DNA from: Candidatus Baltobacteraceae bacterium
Lineage (GTDB): Bacteria > Vulcanimicrobiota > Vulcanimicrobiia > Vulcanimicrobiales > Vulcanimicrobiaceae
Direction: 5' to 3'
Assembly (NCBI GenBank): GCA_036488875.1
Contig: DASXGW010000013.1
Location: 41,281 to 105,280 of the forward strand
Length of the DNA: 64,000 bases
In this document: in pieces, positions 26,576-34,039 of the stretch
How the letters are laid out: each line of letters opens with the position of its first letter
Numbering within the stretch: position 1 is the stretch's first letter
The notes under the pieces: generated by a model
The model's input: the letters and a program-made list of their open reading frames with translations, nothing else
What the model was told of the DNA's origin: nothing
The model's database searches: none
Program-made: the position numbers and the translations under genes

Positions 26576-27349
26576 TTAGAATACGACGCGGCGGCGCAAA
26601 ACCCAGGCGGCCGCCACCACGATTGCAACGAGCACCACGAAGCCGTAACACAGCGCCAGCGCCGCGCGTACGCCCGAAGCCGAGAGCGCAACGTACAGCG
26701 CGACCGGCAGCGACGTGGGGTGGAACGCGATGATGCTCGTGGCGCCGTATTCTCCGATCGCTCGGAGCCACGCGAACGCGACTCCGGCCGCGACGTTCCC
26801 GGCGGCGTTAGGCAGCGATACGCGAGCGAATATTCGCCATTCGCTTGCCCCCAGCGTGCGCGCCGCGTCTTCCACGATCGGGTCGAGCGCCCCAAATGCG
26901 GCCGTTGCCGCGATCGCGACAAAGGAGCCGGCGACGAAAAACTCGGCAATCGAAACGCCCAGGAGCGAATCGGGTACGCCCAATCCATGCGCGGACAGCC
27001 ACGCTCCCACCGGCGCGCGGGTGCCGAAAAAATTGATAAGCATCAAGCCCGATGCCACCGGTGGAAATGCCAGCGGAAGGGCGAGCACAAAGAGCGCCGC
27101 TCCCCGCAGCGCGAGCGAAGTTCGCGACAAAAAATAGCCGGCCGGAACGCCTAGAAACGTGGCGACGGCGGTTGCGCCGATCGAGGCGATCGCCGAGACG
27201 CGCAGCGCGTCGCGGGCACTATAGCCAAAGCCGGCCAATGCGTCGTGGGGCGACATTGCGAGCAGCACGGCCGCCACGGGCGCCGCCAGCACTGCCACGA
27301 GCAGCAGGGCGGCGGCGGGAAAGAGCGGCCCCGGAAACGGGCGTACCAT
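26576..27349 (-). CDS. ABC transporter permease (molybdate/sulfate/thiosulfate-type)
   Basis: 257 residues with six membrane spans and the EAA cytoplasmic loop EDAARTLGASEWRIFARVSLPNA that docks to the ATPase. The IGEYGATSIIAFHP and PVALYVALS segments near the end resemble ModB/CysT-class permeases. Neither a substrate-binding protein nor an ATPase is encoded beside it, so partners must be elsewhere or the gene is an orphan. Divergent from the receiver gene. Confidence 0.82.
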   Translation of the reverse strand: MVRPFPGPLFPAAALLLVAVLAAPVAAVLLAMSPHDALAGFGYSARDALRVSAIASIGATAVATFLGVPAGYFLSRTSLALRGAALFVLALPLAFPPVASGLMLINFFGTRAPVGAWLSAHGLGVPDSLLGVSIAEFFVAGSFVAIAATAAFGALDPIVEDAARTLGASEWRIFARVSLPNAAGNVAAGVAFAWLRAIGEYGATSIIAFHPTSLPVALYVALSASGVRAALALCYGFVVLVAIVVAAAWVLRRRVVF

Positions 27350-27408
27350 GATCGAAAGTTTACCAAAGCAACACCGGGATAGGCGAGGCTGGGGGTGTCC
27401 GGACGCGA

Positions 27409-27840
27409 ATGGCTGACCGGGTGCAGCGTAATTGGCGAGTGCTGATTGCAGATGACGATCCAGCCATCTGCTCGCTCATCGACACGGTCCTTCGCAAGGG
27501 TCCCTACGAAATGATGACTTGCAACGACGCGGAAAGCGCGCTGGTTGCCGTCGATCGCCACGGGCCCTTCGATATCATCATTTGCGATTTCATGCTGCCC
27601 GGAATTTCGGGCATCGACCTCATCGAGCGTTTGCGCGGCAGCGAAAACACGCGTGGAGTACCGATTTTGATGATCAGCGGCCACACCAACTACGCGATGG
27701 ACGGGCGTGCGAAAAACGCCGGCGCCAACATGTTTCTCAACAAGCCGTTCACCATTTCGCAGTTGCGGGCCGCGGTGAATCAACTGCTGTCGGCCTCGCC
27801 CCGAATCGACACGTTCTCCGGATCGCCCGCGAATAGATAG
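27409..27840 (+). CDS. Single-domain response regulator (receiver)
   Basis: 143 residues: a CheY-like receiver with acidic pair D15/D16 (VLIADDDP), phosphoacceptor D60 (IIICDFMLPGISGIDLIERL), S90 (MISGH) and K112 (NKPF). No output domain; about 20 extra residues follow. It would act through protein-protein contacts in a phosphorelay. No histidine kinase is adjacent. A TTG-start mntP gene follows 9 nt later. Confidence 0.9.
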   Translation: MADRVQRNWRVLIADDDPAICSLIDTVLRKGPYEMMTCNDAESALVAVDRHGPFDIIICDFMLPGISGIDLIERLRGSENTRGVPILMISGHTNYAMDGRAKNAGANMFLNKPFTISQLRAAVNQLLSASPRIDTFSGSPANR

Positions 27841-27849
27841 CAGCTAAGC

Positions 27850-28413
27850 TTGGCTGCGTTTCTCAAAGTTTTCGCCGTAGCGTTGGCGCTTGCGCTCGAC
27901 GTGTTCGCCGTGAGCATCGGCGTCGGCGTACGCGGCGTGCCGCGCGCGACGAAGATTCGAATCGGCATCGCGTTCGCGTGTGCCGAAGTCGTCATGAACG
28001 TCGTCGGCGCCGGATTGGGCTTGGCGGCCGGCAAAATGATCGGCAGCGTCGCCGGCTACTTAGGTTTTGCGGCGCTCGTCGGCCTCGGCATTTACATGAT
28101 GCGCGAGAGCCGCAGCGGGCTGTCGGAGGGCGCGGCACTCGACCTATCGCGAGGATTCGGACTCTTGCTCGCGTCGCTTTCCATCAGCCTCGACTCGCTC
28201 GGCATCGGTTTCTCGATCCTCTACATTGGCGTGCCGCTGGTCGAAGCGCTCGTCGTGATCGCGATCGTTTCGGTCTGTGCGACGACGCTGGGCCTTTCGT
28301 TGGGTCAGCGCATCGGAGCTCGCGCCGAACAGAACGCGGCATTCCTCGGCGGATTGCTGTTGCTGCTTACGGGCCTCGTCTTCACCGTACTCAAGGCGCT
28401 CAATATCGGCTAA
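27850..28413 (+). CDS. mntP: Manganese efflux pump MntP family protein
   Basis: 187 residues, six membrane spans, TTG start. Two inverted halves each carry the small-residue/aspartate motif: ALALDVFAVSIGVGVRG in span 1 and SISLDSLGIGFSILYIG in span 4, typical of MntP/YtaF exporters that remove excess Mn(II) from the cytoplasm. No yybP-ykoY-like riboswitch is visible upstream, where only 9 nt separate it from the receiver gene, so regulation is probably from the upstream promoter. Confidence 0.88.
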   Translation: MAAFLKVFAVALALALDVFAVSIGVGVRGVPRATKIRIGIAFACAEVVMNVVGAGLGLAAGKMIGSVAGYLGFAALVGLGIYMMRESRSGLSEGAALDLSRGFGLLLASLSISLDSLGIGFSILYIGVPLVEALVVIAIVSVCATTLGLSLGQRIGARAEQNAAFLGGLLLLLTGLVFTVLKALNIG

Positions 28414-28429
28414 TAGAAGGCTCGCAGCA

Positions 28430-29320
28430 ATGCGAGTTGGGAAGGCGCTGTACGAGCTCGCGCGGGAGACGGGCGCGCGGTCGATTTTCGTGGTCGGCAC
28501 GGGCAAAAACGTCGGAAAGACGGTCGCCATGCGGGCGATCTACGAAGCGGCGGCCGATGCCGGCGTGACCGTGGGGCTGTCGTCGATCGGTCGCGACGGC
28601 GAGGCCGTCGACGCGGGCGACGCTGCGCCCAAGCCGCGCCTCTTTCTGCGGCCCGGCACGGCGATTGCTACCGCACGTGACGTGCTCCCGTCGGCCCCCG
28701 CGAGCGAGATACTCGCCACCTCCGATCTTCCTACCGCCGCGGGGCGGTTGCTCTTCGCGCGCGTGCACGCTCACGCGTTTTACGAGCTGGTTGGGCCGCC
28801 TACGGCGTCGGGCGTGCGCGAAATCGTCGATCGCCTGTTGGAGTTTGCCGGCGTGACGATCGTCGACGGTGCGATCGATCGTGTCGCCGCGCTCGCCGGC
28901 GGTGACGACGCGATCGTCGTGTCGTGCGGAGCGTCCGCGGCGGCGACTGCGGCCGAAGCGGTAGACGGTATCGCTGCGCTCGTCGCGCGCCTGCGCGTCC
29001 CGGCGTTCGATCCGGCGCAGCCGTTCGTGCGCGTCGACGGCGCGTTGACTCCGGCAAAGAGTGCGGCGCTGATCGCCGCGCGCGAGGCACGTCAAATCGT
29101 GGTGCGCGACCCCACACAGATCGCGCTGACGGGCAGAGCGGCCGCACACGCGCTCGGCGCGTTGACCGTACGCTGCGAGCGCCCGCTGCGCGTAATTGCA
29201 GCAACGGTCGCTTCGATCGGTCGCGATCGCGCGTTCGAGCCGCGCGCGTTTGCGCACGCGGTTGCAGACGCGACGAAGCTGCCCACGTTCGACGTCTATG
29301 CCGCAGTGCGCGCAGCATGA
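28430..29320 (+). CDS. P-loop protein resembling lysine 5,6-aminomutase reactivase subunit KamB
   Basis: 296 residues. P-loop GTGKNVGKT at 23-31 followed by a G-rich nucleotide-binding core; SSIGRDGEAVDAGD and KPRLFLRPGTAIATARDVLP are typical of proteins that occur just before MutS-like KamC in lysine-degradation loci, and the gene order here is the same. It would work with KamC to reactivate the B12-dependent aminomutase by exchanging damaged cofactor. The family call rests on motif and context. ATG 28430; its stop overlaps the next ATG by 4 nt. Confidence 0.72.
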   Translation: MRVGKALYELARETGARSIFVVGTGKNVGKTVAMRAIYEAAADAGVTVGLSSIGRDGEAVDAGDAAPKPRLFLRPGTAIATARDVLPSAPASEILATSDLPTAAGRLLFARVHAHAFYELVGPPTASGVREIVDRLLEFAGVTIVDGAIDRVAALAGGDDAIVVSCGASAAATAAEAVDGIAALVARLRVPAFDPAQPFVRVDGALTPAKSAALIAAREARQIVVRDPTQIALTGRAAAHALGALTVRCERPLRVIAATVASIGRDRAFEPRAFAHAVADATKLPTFDVYAAVRAA

Positions 29321-30921
29321 TTCCCGGCACCCTCCTGGATACCGCGACCGCGCAGGCACTCGATTTTGCGTGGCTCGTGAAGGCGCTCGCGCCGGCAAGT
29401 GAATACGGCCGCCGCGTCTTCGCCGAGTGCGCGCCGTTTACGCGCGGAGACGAGGAGCGCGCGTCGGAGCGTTCGTGCGTCATCGACGCGCTCGCGCGAG
29501 CCGCCGACGCGGCGCGCCTCGATGCCGTTCGCGAGGCGTTGCGCGCCGCGCCTGACGCATCGGGCGCCGTGGCGCGCGCTTCGATGGGTGACGTTCTCGG
29601 CGATGCTGCGCTCTTCGAGCTGCAACGGTTCTGCGACGCCGTCGCGCGCGTCGACTCGCTGCTCGAGGGGATCGCACCGGCGGGGGCGATCGGGAGCGCG
29701 GCCGTACGTGAAACGGCGCTAGCATTGGAGGGCGGACGTGCGGGAAAGTTCGGCTTCTATCTCGCGGACGGATTCGATCCGGCGCTGCGCCAGGCGCGCG
29801 AGCGCGCCGCTCGTTTGCAAGCGGAGTTGGACGCGGCGCGCGGACGTGCCGTCGAACGCGCGGCGCGCGAGCTGGGACGCGACGACGCCGGCGGCGACGA
29901 GTTCATCGTCATGCGCGCCGACGTGCGCGCACTTCCCGCGGGCGTGCGCGTCCTGCGTGAAGCGCCGACGTACTATTTGTGCGCGCTCGAGTACGACGAG
30001 CCGACATTGGCGGCGATGGGCCGCCGCGACGAAGCAGTCGACGCCGTTGCCGCCGCCGAGGAACGCGTTCGCGTCGCCCTTTCGGAAACGGTGCGCGCGC
30101 GTTCCGCCGAGCTGGATCGCTCGGCGCGTCGCTTGGGCGAAACCGACGTGCTCGTCGCCGCAGCGCGTTTCGCGCGCACGTTCGATTGCCGTCCCGCGCG
30201 GATCGTGCGGCGCGCGAGCGTGAGCTTCGAAGGCGCGCGGTTCTTACCGCTCGCCGACGAACTCGAGTCGTCGGGGCGGCACTTTACGCCGATCGACGTC
30301 GAGCTGCACGACGTTGCCGTCCTGACCGGGCCGAACATGGGCGGAAAGAGCGTGTGTTTGCGAACTTGCGGCTTCGTCGTGATGTGCGCGGCGTTCGGGC
30401 TGCCGGTTCCGGCCGCCCGTGCGGAGACGGCGCTCTTCGACGAGATTGCGTGGCTCGGCATCGGTACGGATGACGGCGTTTCGGGCGGGTTGCTCTCCTC
30501 GTTCGCGCGCGAAGTAGTAAGGCTGCGTGACGTGATGGCGCGACCGGCCCGCAACGCGTTCGTGCTGGTCGACGAGTTCGCGCGCACGACGACGCCGCAC
30601 GAAGGTAAAGCGCTCTTGATCGCACTGATCGAAGCGCTGCGCGACCGCGGCGCGTGCGGCATGGTGGCGACGCACTTGGGCGGCGTCGCAAGCGATGCCG
30701 GCGTTCGCCACTTTGCCGTCCGCGGGCTGCGCGGCATTCCCGAACGGCCGGCGGTCGCCGATCTCGGCGAGGCGCTTGCTTCGCTGGCGCGCTCGATGGA
30801 TTACACCATCGTGGAAGTCGGAGACGGTCAATCCGAAGCGCGCGCCGACGCGATTGCCCTTGCCGCCCTGCTCGGGCTCGACGCCGGTCTCATCGAAGCC
30901 GCGTACCGCGCGCTGAAGTAG
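29317..30921 (+). CDS. MutS-related ATPase resembling aminomutase reactivase KamC
   Basis: 534 residues. The C-terminal half is a MutS-type ABC ATPase: Walker A GPNMGGKS near residue 338, signature-like region DGVSGGLLSSFAREVVRL, Walker B FVLVDEFARTT near 420 and H-loop VATHLGG. The N-terminal half is a long helical lever/clamp-like region, and the mismatch-binding domain I of MutS1 is absent. Placement between the KamB-like and Kce-like genes points to KamC rather than mismatch repair or MutS2. ATG 29317. Confidence 0.78.
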   Translation: MIPGTLLDTATAQALDFAWLVKALAPASEYGRRVFAECAPFTRGDEERASERSCVIDALARAADAARLDAVREALRAAPDASGAVARASMGDVLGDAALFELQRFCDAVARVDSLLEGIAPAGAIGSAAVRETALALEGGRAGKFGFYLADGFDPALRQARERAARLQAELDAARGRAVERAARELGRDDAGGDEFIVMRADVRALPAGVRVLREAPTYYLCALEYDEPTLAAMGRRDEAVDAVAAAEERVRVALSETVRARSAELDRSARRLGETDVLVAAARFARTFDCRPARIVRRASVSFEGARFLPLADELESSGRHFTPIDVELHDVAVLTGPNMGGKSVCLRTCGFVVMCAAFGLPVPAARAETALFDEIAWLGIGTDDGVSGGLLSSFAREVVRLRDVMARPARNAFVLVDEFARTTTPHEGKALLIALIEALRDRGACGMVATHLGGVASDAGVRHFAVRGLRGIPERPAVADLGEALASLARSMDYTIVEVGDGQSEARADAIALAALLGLDAGLIEAAYRALK

Positions 30922-30949
30922 GCCGCTGCGGCGTGCAGAAGTGGGTCTC

Positions 30950-31780
30950 ATGGACCCGTTGATCATCACCTGCGCCCCGGTCGGCGCCGAAATCAGCCCC
31001 GATCAGACGCCGTATCTGCCGTACACTCCGAGGCTCTTGGGCGAGACCGCCGCAGCCGTGCGCGAGGCCGGAGGTTCCATCGTTCACGTACACTGCCGCA
31101 ACGACGACGGCAGCAATACGCATTCCGTCGAGCGATTCCGCGAAGCCTTCGAGGCCGTGCGCGCCAATAGTGACCTTATCGTTCAGTTCTCTACCGGCGG
31201 CGCGATCGGCATGACGCCGCTCGAACGCGCCAGCGTGCTGGAGCTTCGGCCCGAGATGGCGACGTTGACCTGCGGCAGCGTGAACTTCGGCGACGACATC
31301 TTCGAGAACAGCTTTCCGATCATGCGCGGCATCTTGCAGAAGATGATCGAGTTCGACGTGAAGCCGGAGCTCGAGATTTTCGACAAAGGGCATCTCGCCA
31401 ACGCGCGACGGCTCGCCAAAGAAGGCCTGCTGAAGCTGCCGCAGCACGTCGACCTCGTCTTGGGCGTTCCCGGCGGTCTCGACGCGACCGTGCAAAACCT
31501 GTGCGATCTCGTCGACGATCTGCCGCCGGGCTGTACGTGGTCCGTGGCGGGCATTGGGCGCCAGCAGCTGCCGATGGCCATGACGGCCATTGCCATGGGC
31601 GGCCACGTGCGCGTCGGCCTCGAGGACAATCTCTTCTACAGTAAGGGGCGCCTCGCGCGCAACGAGGAGCTCGTGGCGCGCGTCGCACGCATTGCCGAGG
31701 AAGCGGGAAGGCCGGTCGCCACACCCGACCAAGCGCGAGAGATCCTCGGCCTGAAGGCAATTTCCGCGGCGGCGCGGTAA
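30950..31780 (+). CDS. kce: 3-keto-5-aminohexanoate cleavage enzyme-like (BKACE/DUF849)
   Basis: 276 residues. Beta-keto acid cleavage enzymes condense a beta-keto acid with acetyl-CoA and split it; Kce does this in lysine degradation, giving acetoacetate and a beta-aminobutyryl-CoA. The zinc ligands H46 and H48 are in IVHVHCRND, at the same residue numbers as in Kce; the third-region glutamate motif is ELEIFDKGHL, and the final ligand region is GGHVRVGLEDNLFY. The BKACE family has several substrates, so the lysine role is supported mainly by the neighbouring KamB/KamC-like genes. ATG 30950 gives the family N-terminus. Confidence 0.83.
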   Translation: MDPLIITCAPVGAEISPDQTPYLPYTPRLLGETAAAVREAGGSIVHVHCRNDDGSNTHSVERFREAFEAVRANSDLIVQFSTGGAIGMTPLERASVLELRPEMATLTCGSVNFGDDIFENSFPIMRGILQKMIEFDVKPELEIFDKGHLANARRLAKEGLLKLPQHVDLVLGVPGGLDATVQNLCDLVDDLPPGCTWSVAGIGRQQLPMAMTAIAMGGHVRVGLEDNLFYSKGRLARNEELVARVARIAEEAGRPVATPDQAREILGLKAISAAAR

Positions 31781-31792
31781 CCGGGGCCGAGC

Positions 31793-32767
31793 GTGTTCAC
31801 GTACGTCATCCGGCGGACGCTTCAGGCGATCCCGCTCCTGATTGCCATATCGATCATCCTCTACGGCATCCTTTACAACATGCCGGGAGGTCCGCTAGCA
31901 CCATACCTGCAGAATCCCCATATCACGCCGGCCGACATCGCGCGGCTCAAGCACAACCTCGGCATGGATCAGCCCGTCCCGGTTCAGTATATGAAGTGGC
32001 TCGGGCACGTGCTCATCGGCGACATGGGCTATTCGACCAGCAACTCGGAGCCGGTCTTCCAAGCGATCGTCGAACGCATACCCGCGACGCTGGAGCTGAT
32101 GCTGACGTCGTTCGTCTTTTCGGTGATCATCGGCGTGAGCGCCGGCATCATCTCGGCAGTCTATCGCTACAGTTTCGTCGACTACTTCATCACGACGCTC
32201 GCGTTCTTCGGTCAATCGATGCCGGTGTTTTGGTTCGCGCTGATGATGCAGCTGGCGTTTGCCGTTCACGGAATACCGTTGCCGTTCGGCTATCAGATTC
32301 AGTTACCGTCGGCGGGAATCTCGAGCGGGGATACGTTCGATCTTGGCGACCGCTTATCGCACTTGGTGTTGCCGGTGATCGTGCTGTCGCTGCTCCAGCT
32401 CGCGCTCTACAGCCGGTTCATGCGATCGTCGCTGCTGGAGGTGCTCGGCACCGATTACATGCGTACCGCCGCCGCCAAAGGCCTGAACTTCCGAGCGATT
32501 CTATTCAAGCACGGCCTCAAGAACGCGCTCATTCCGGTCGTGACGATTCTCGCGCTCGCGCTTCCGGGTATTCTCGGCGGCGCGATCATCACCGAGACGA
32601 TCTTCGCGTGGCCCGGAACCGGCCGGCTTTTCTACAACGCGCTCACGCAAAGCGACATCGCGCTGCTGATGGGCTACCTGATTATGGTCGCCGTTCTCGT
32701 CGTTTTTTGTAACCTGCTCGCCGACGTGCTCTACGCGTGGCTCGATCCGCGCGTGAAGTACGACTAG
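31793..32767 (+). CDS. Peptide/oligopeptide ABC transporter permease, DppB/OppB family
   Basis: 324 residues, six membrane spans: opening MFTYVIRRTLQAIPLLIAISIILY, periplasmic loop with HNLGMDQPVPVQYMKWLGHVLIGDMGYST, EAA-type loop LEVLGTDYMRTAAAKGLNFRAILFKHGLKNALIPV, and TETIFAWPGTGRLFYNALTQSD. It pairs with the DppC-like permease 10 nt downstream. The ATPase (DppD/F) and binding protein are not in the window. Position directly after the Kce-like gene may mean uptake of an amino-acid-rich peptide substrate; this is inference. Confidence 0.9.
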   Translation: MFTYVIRRTLQAIPLLIAISIILYGILYNMPGGPLAPYLQNPHITPADIARLKHNLGMDQPVPVQYMKWLGHVLIGDMGYSTSNSEPVFQAIVERIPATLELMLTSFVFSVIIGVSAGIISAVYRYSFVDYFITTLAFFGQSMPVFWFALMMQLAFAVHGIPLPFGYQIQLPSAGISSGDTFDLGDRLSHLVLPVIVLSLLQLALYSRFMRSSLLEVLGTDYMRTAAAKGLNFRAILFKHGLKNALIPVVTILALALPGILGGAIITETIFAWPGTGRLFYNALTQSDIALLMGYLIMVAVLVVFCNLLADVLYAWLDPRVKYD

Positions 32768-32777
32768 GAGCGCATTC

Positions 32778-33719
32778 GTGGCATCGACCGCACCGGCCGT
32801 ACCTCCGTCATACGTCGTCGACGACGATTTGCACGTCTCGAAGGTCACGTTCTGGACGCGTCTGCGCCGCCACAAGCTGGCCGTTGCCGGAATGGTCGTT
32901 CTGGCGCTCATGATCCTCGCCGCGGTCTTCGCAGGCCAGCTCGCGCCGGTCGATCCGAACTTTATCGACAACGCGCATTGGCAAGGTACTCCGCTGCCGC
33001 CGTGCTTCCAGGACGCGTCGCAATGCGGCGGTCACTCGCTGGGCACCGACGAGGTCGGCCGCGACCTGCTGTCGCGTCTGCTCTTCGGCGCTCGGATCTC
33101 GCTGACGGTCGGGCTCTCGGCCGTGGTGATGGAAGTGATCATCGGGACGATTCTGGGCGCGATTTCGGGTTACTACGGCGGCTGGATTGACTACGTCATC
33201 ATGCGCGTCACCGACGTCTTTCTGTCGATTCCGCTGCTGCCGCTGCTGCTCGTCCTGACCGCCATCGTGGCGGCAAGCTCGACGAAAGCCAGCTTGAGCT
33301 TCGGGGTCATCGTCATCATCATCGGAGCCTTGTCGTGGCCGACCGTGGCTAGGTTGGTCCGGGCGTCGTTCTTGAGCCTGCGCGAGCGCGAGTTCGCCGA
33401 AGCCGCACGGGCTCTGGGCAACTCCGACCGCCGCATCATCTTCAGGCACCTGTTGCCCAACGCCGTGGCCCCGATCGTCGTTCAGGCGACCCTCGACGTG
33501 GCCGGCGTCATCATCACCGAGTCCACGTTGTCGTTCCTAGGGCTGGGCATCCAGCCGCCGACGGCCTCGTGGGGCAACATGCTGGCCAACGCCCAGTCCA
33601 ATCTCTCGATCGCGTGGTGGGCCGCGGTCTTCCCCGGCCTCTGCATCCTGGTGACCGTCCTGTCCATCAACTATATGGGCGACGGCCTGAGAGACGCCCT
33701 TGACCCCAATATGCGCTAG
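32778..33719 (+). CDS. Peptide/oligopeptide ABC transporter permease, DppC/OppC family
   Basis: 313 residues, GTG start. N-terminal cytoplasmic part, then first span (AVAGMVVLALMILAAVFAGQL), HSLGTDEVGRDLLSRLLFGARISLTVG (the DppC signature), EAA loop EAARALGNSDRRIIFRHLLPNAVAPI, and ESTLSFLGLGIQPPTASWGNMLANAQS. The heterodimer with the preceding permease forms the channel of a peptide/nickel-type importer. The cluster ends here; a tRNA gene follows 47 bp later. Confidence 0.91.
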   Translation: MASTAPAVPPSYVVDDDLHVSKVTFWTRLRRHKLAVAGMVVLALMILAAVFAGQLAPVDPNFIDNAHWQGTPLPPCFQDASQCGGHSLGTDEVGRDLLSRLLFGARISLTVGLSAVVMEVIIGTILGAISGYYGGWIDYVIMRVTDVFLSIPLLPLLLVLTAIVAASSTKASLSFGVIVIIIGALSWPTVARLVRASFLSLREREFAEAARALGNSDRRIIFRHLLPNAVAPIVVQATLDVAGVIITESTLSFLGLGIQPPTASWGNMLANAQSNLSIAWWAAVFPGLCILVTVLSINYMGDGLRDALDPNMR

Positions 33720-33766
33720 GCGATAGGATAGCCGGGCTGTCCTAGCGGATGGCTACATCCCTCTTT

Positions 33767-33853
33767 GCGCGAGTGGCGGAATTGGTAGACGCACTAGCTT
33801 GAGGGGCTAGCGGGAGCAATCTCGTGCTGGTTCGAGTCCAGTCTCGCGCACCA
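33767..33853 (+). tRNA. tRNA-Leu (anticodon GAG)
   Basis: A complete class II tRNA: acceptor stem GCGCGAG (33767-33773) pairs with CTCGCGC (33843-33849); anticodon stem CTAGC/GCTAG encloses the loop TTGAGGG with anticodon GAG at 33801-33803, reading CUC/CUU leucine codons. The variable arm is long (CGGGAGCAATCTCGTG region), as expected for leucine, and the T arm is CTGG-TTCGAGT-CCAG. The discriminator is A and CCA is encoded at 33851-33853. No integrase or duplicated 3' end is seen next to it. Confidence 0.97.
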
Positions 33854-33950
33854 ATCTTTCTAACCTACCTCTTTACCTTTTGTTTAGTTTTTGACGGTAC
33901 GATGGTCGGGGCCGTGTTAGGCTGTTGCCGGACCGCCTTGTTTTTGTCAC

Positions 33951-33970
33951 AGTGCCTTAGAGATGGCACT
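33951..33970. repeat. Short inverted repeat upstream of the RND gene
   Basis: AGTGCC and GGCACT, separated by 8 nt, lie about 70 nt before the RND pump start in the 186-bp gap after tRNA-Leu. It could be an operator for a local regulator or a chance hairpin. The rest of the gap is T-rich just after the tRNA and shows no ORF or clear sigma-70 promoter. Confidence 0.3.
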
Positions 33971-34039
33971 TGAAACAGTCGGCGGACCTGCGGCGTAGAG
34001 CGTTCAGATGACGCCGCCCACGGAGCTGTACTAAAAACC

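Noticed and set aside
26569..26988. N-terminal extension of the proline dehydrogenase frame to 437 codons
   Set aside because: The extension lies inside the permease gene in another frame and is Arg/Ser-rich; family homology begins at the ATG near 26568.
33767..34039. tRNA-Leu as an integration site for a mobile element
   Set aside because: There is no integrase, no repeated tRNA 3' end and no compositional break next to it.
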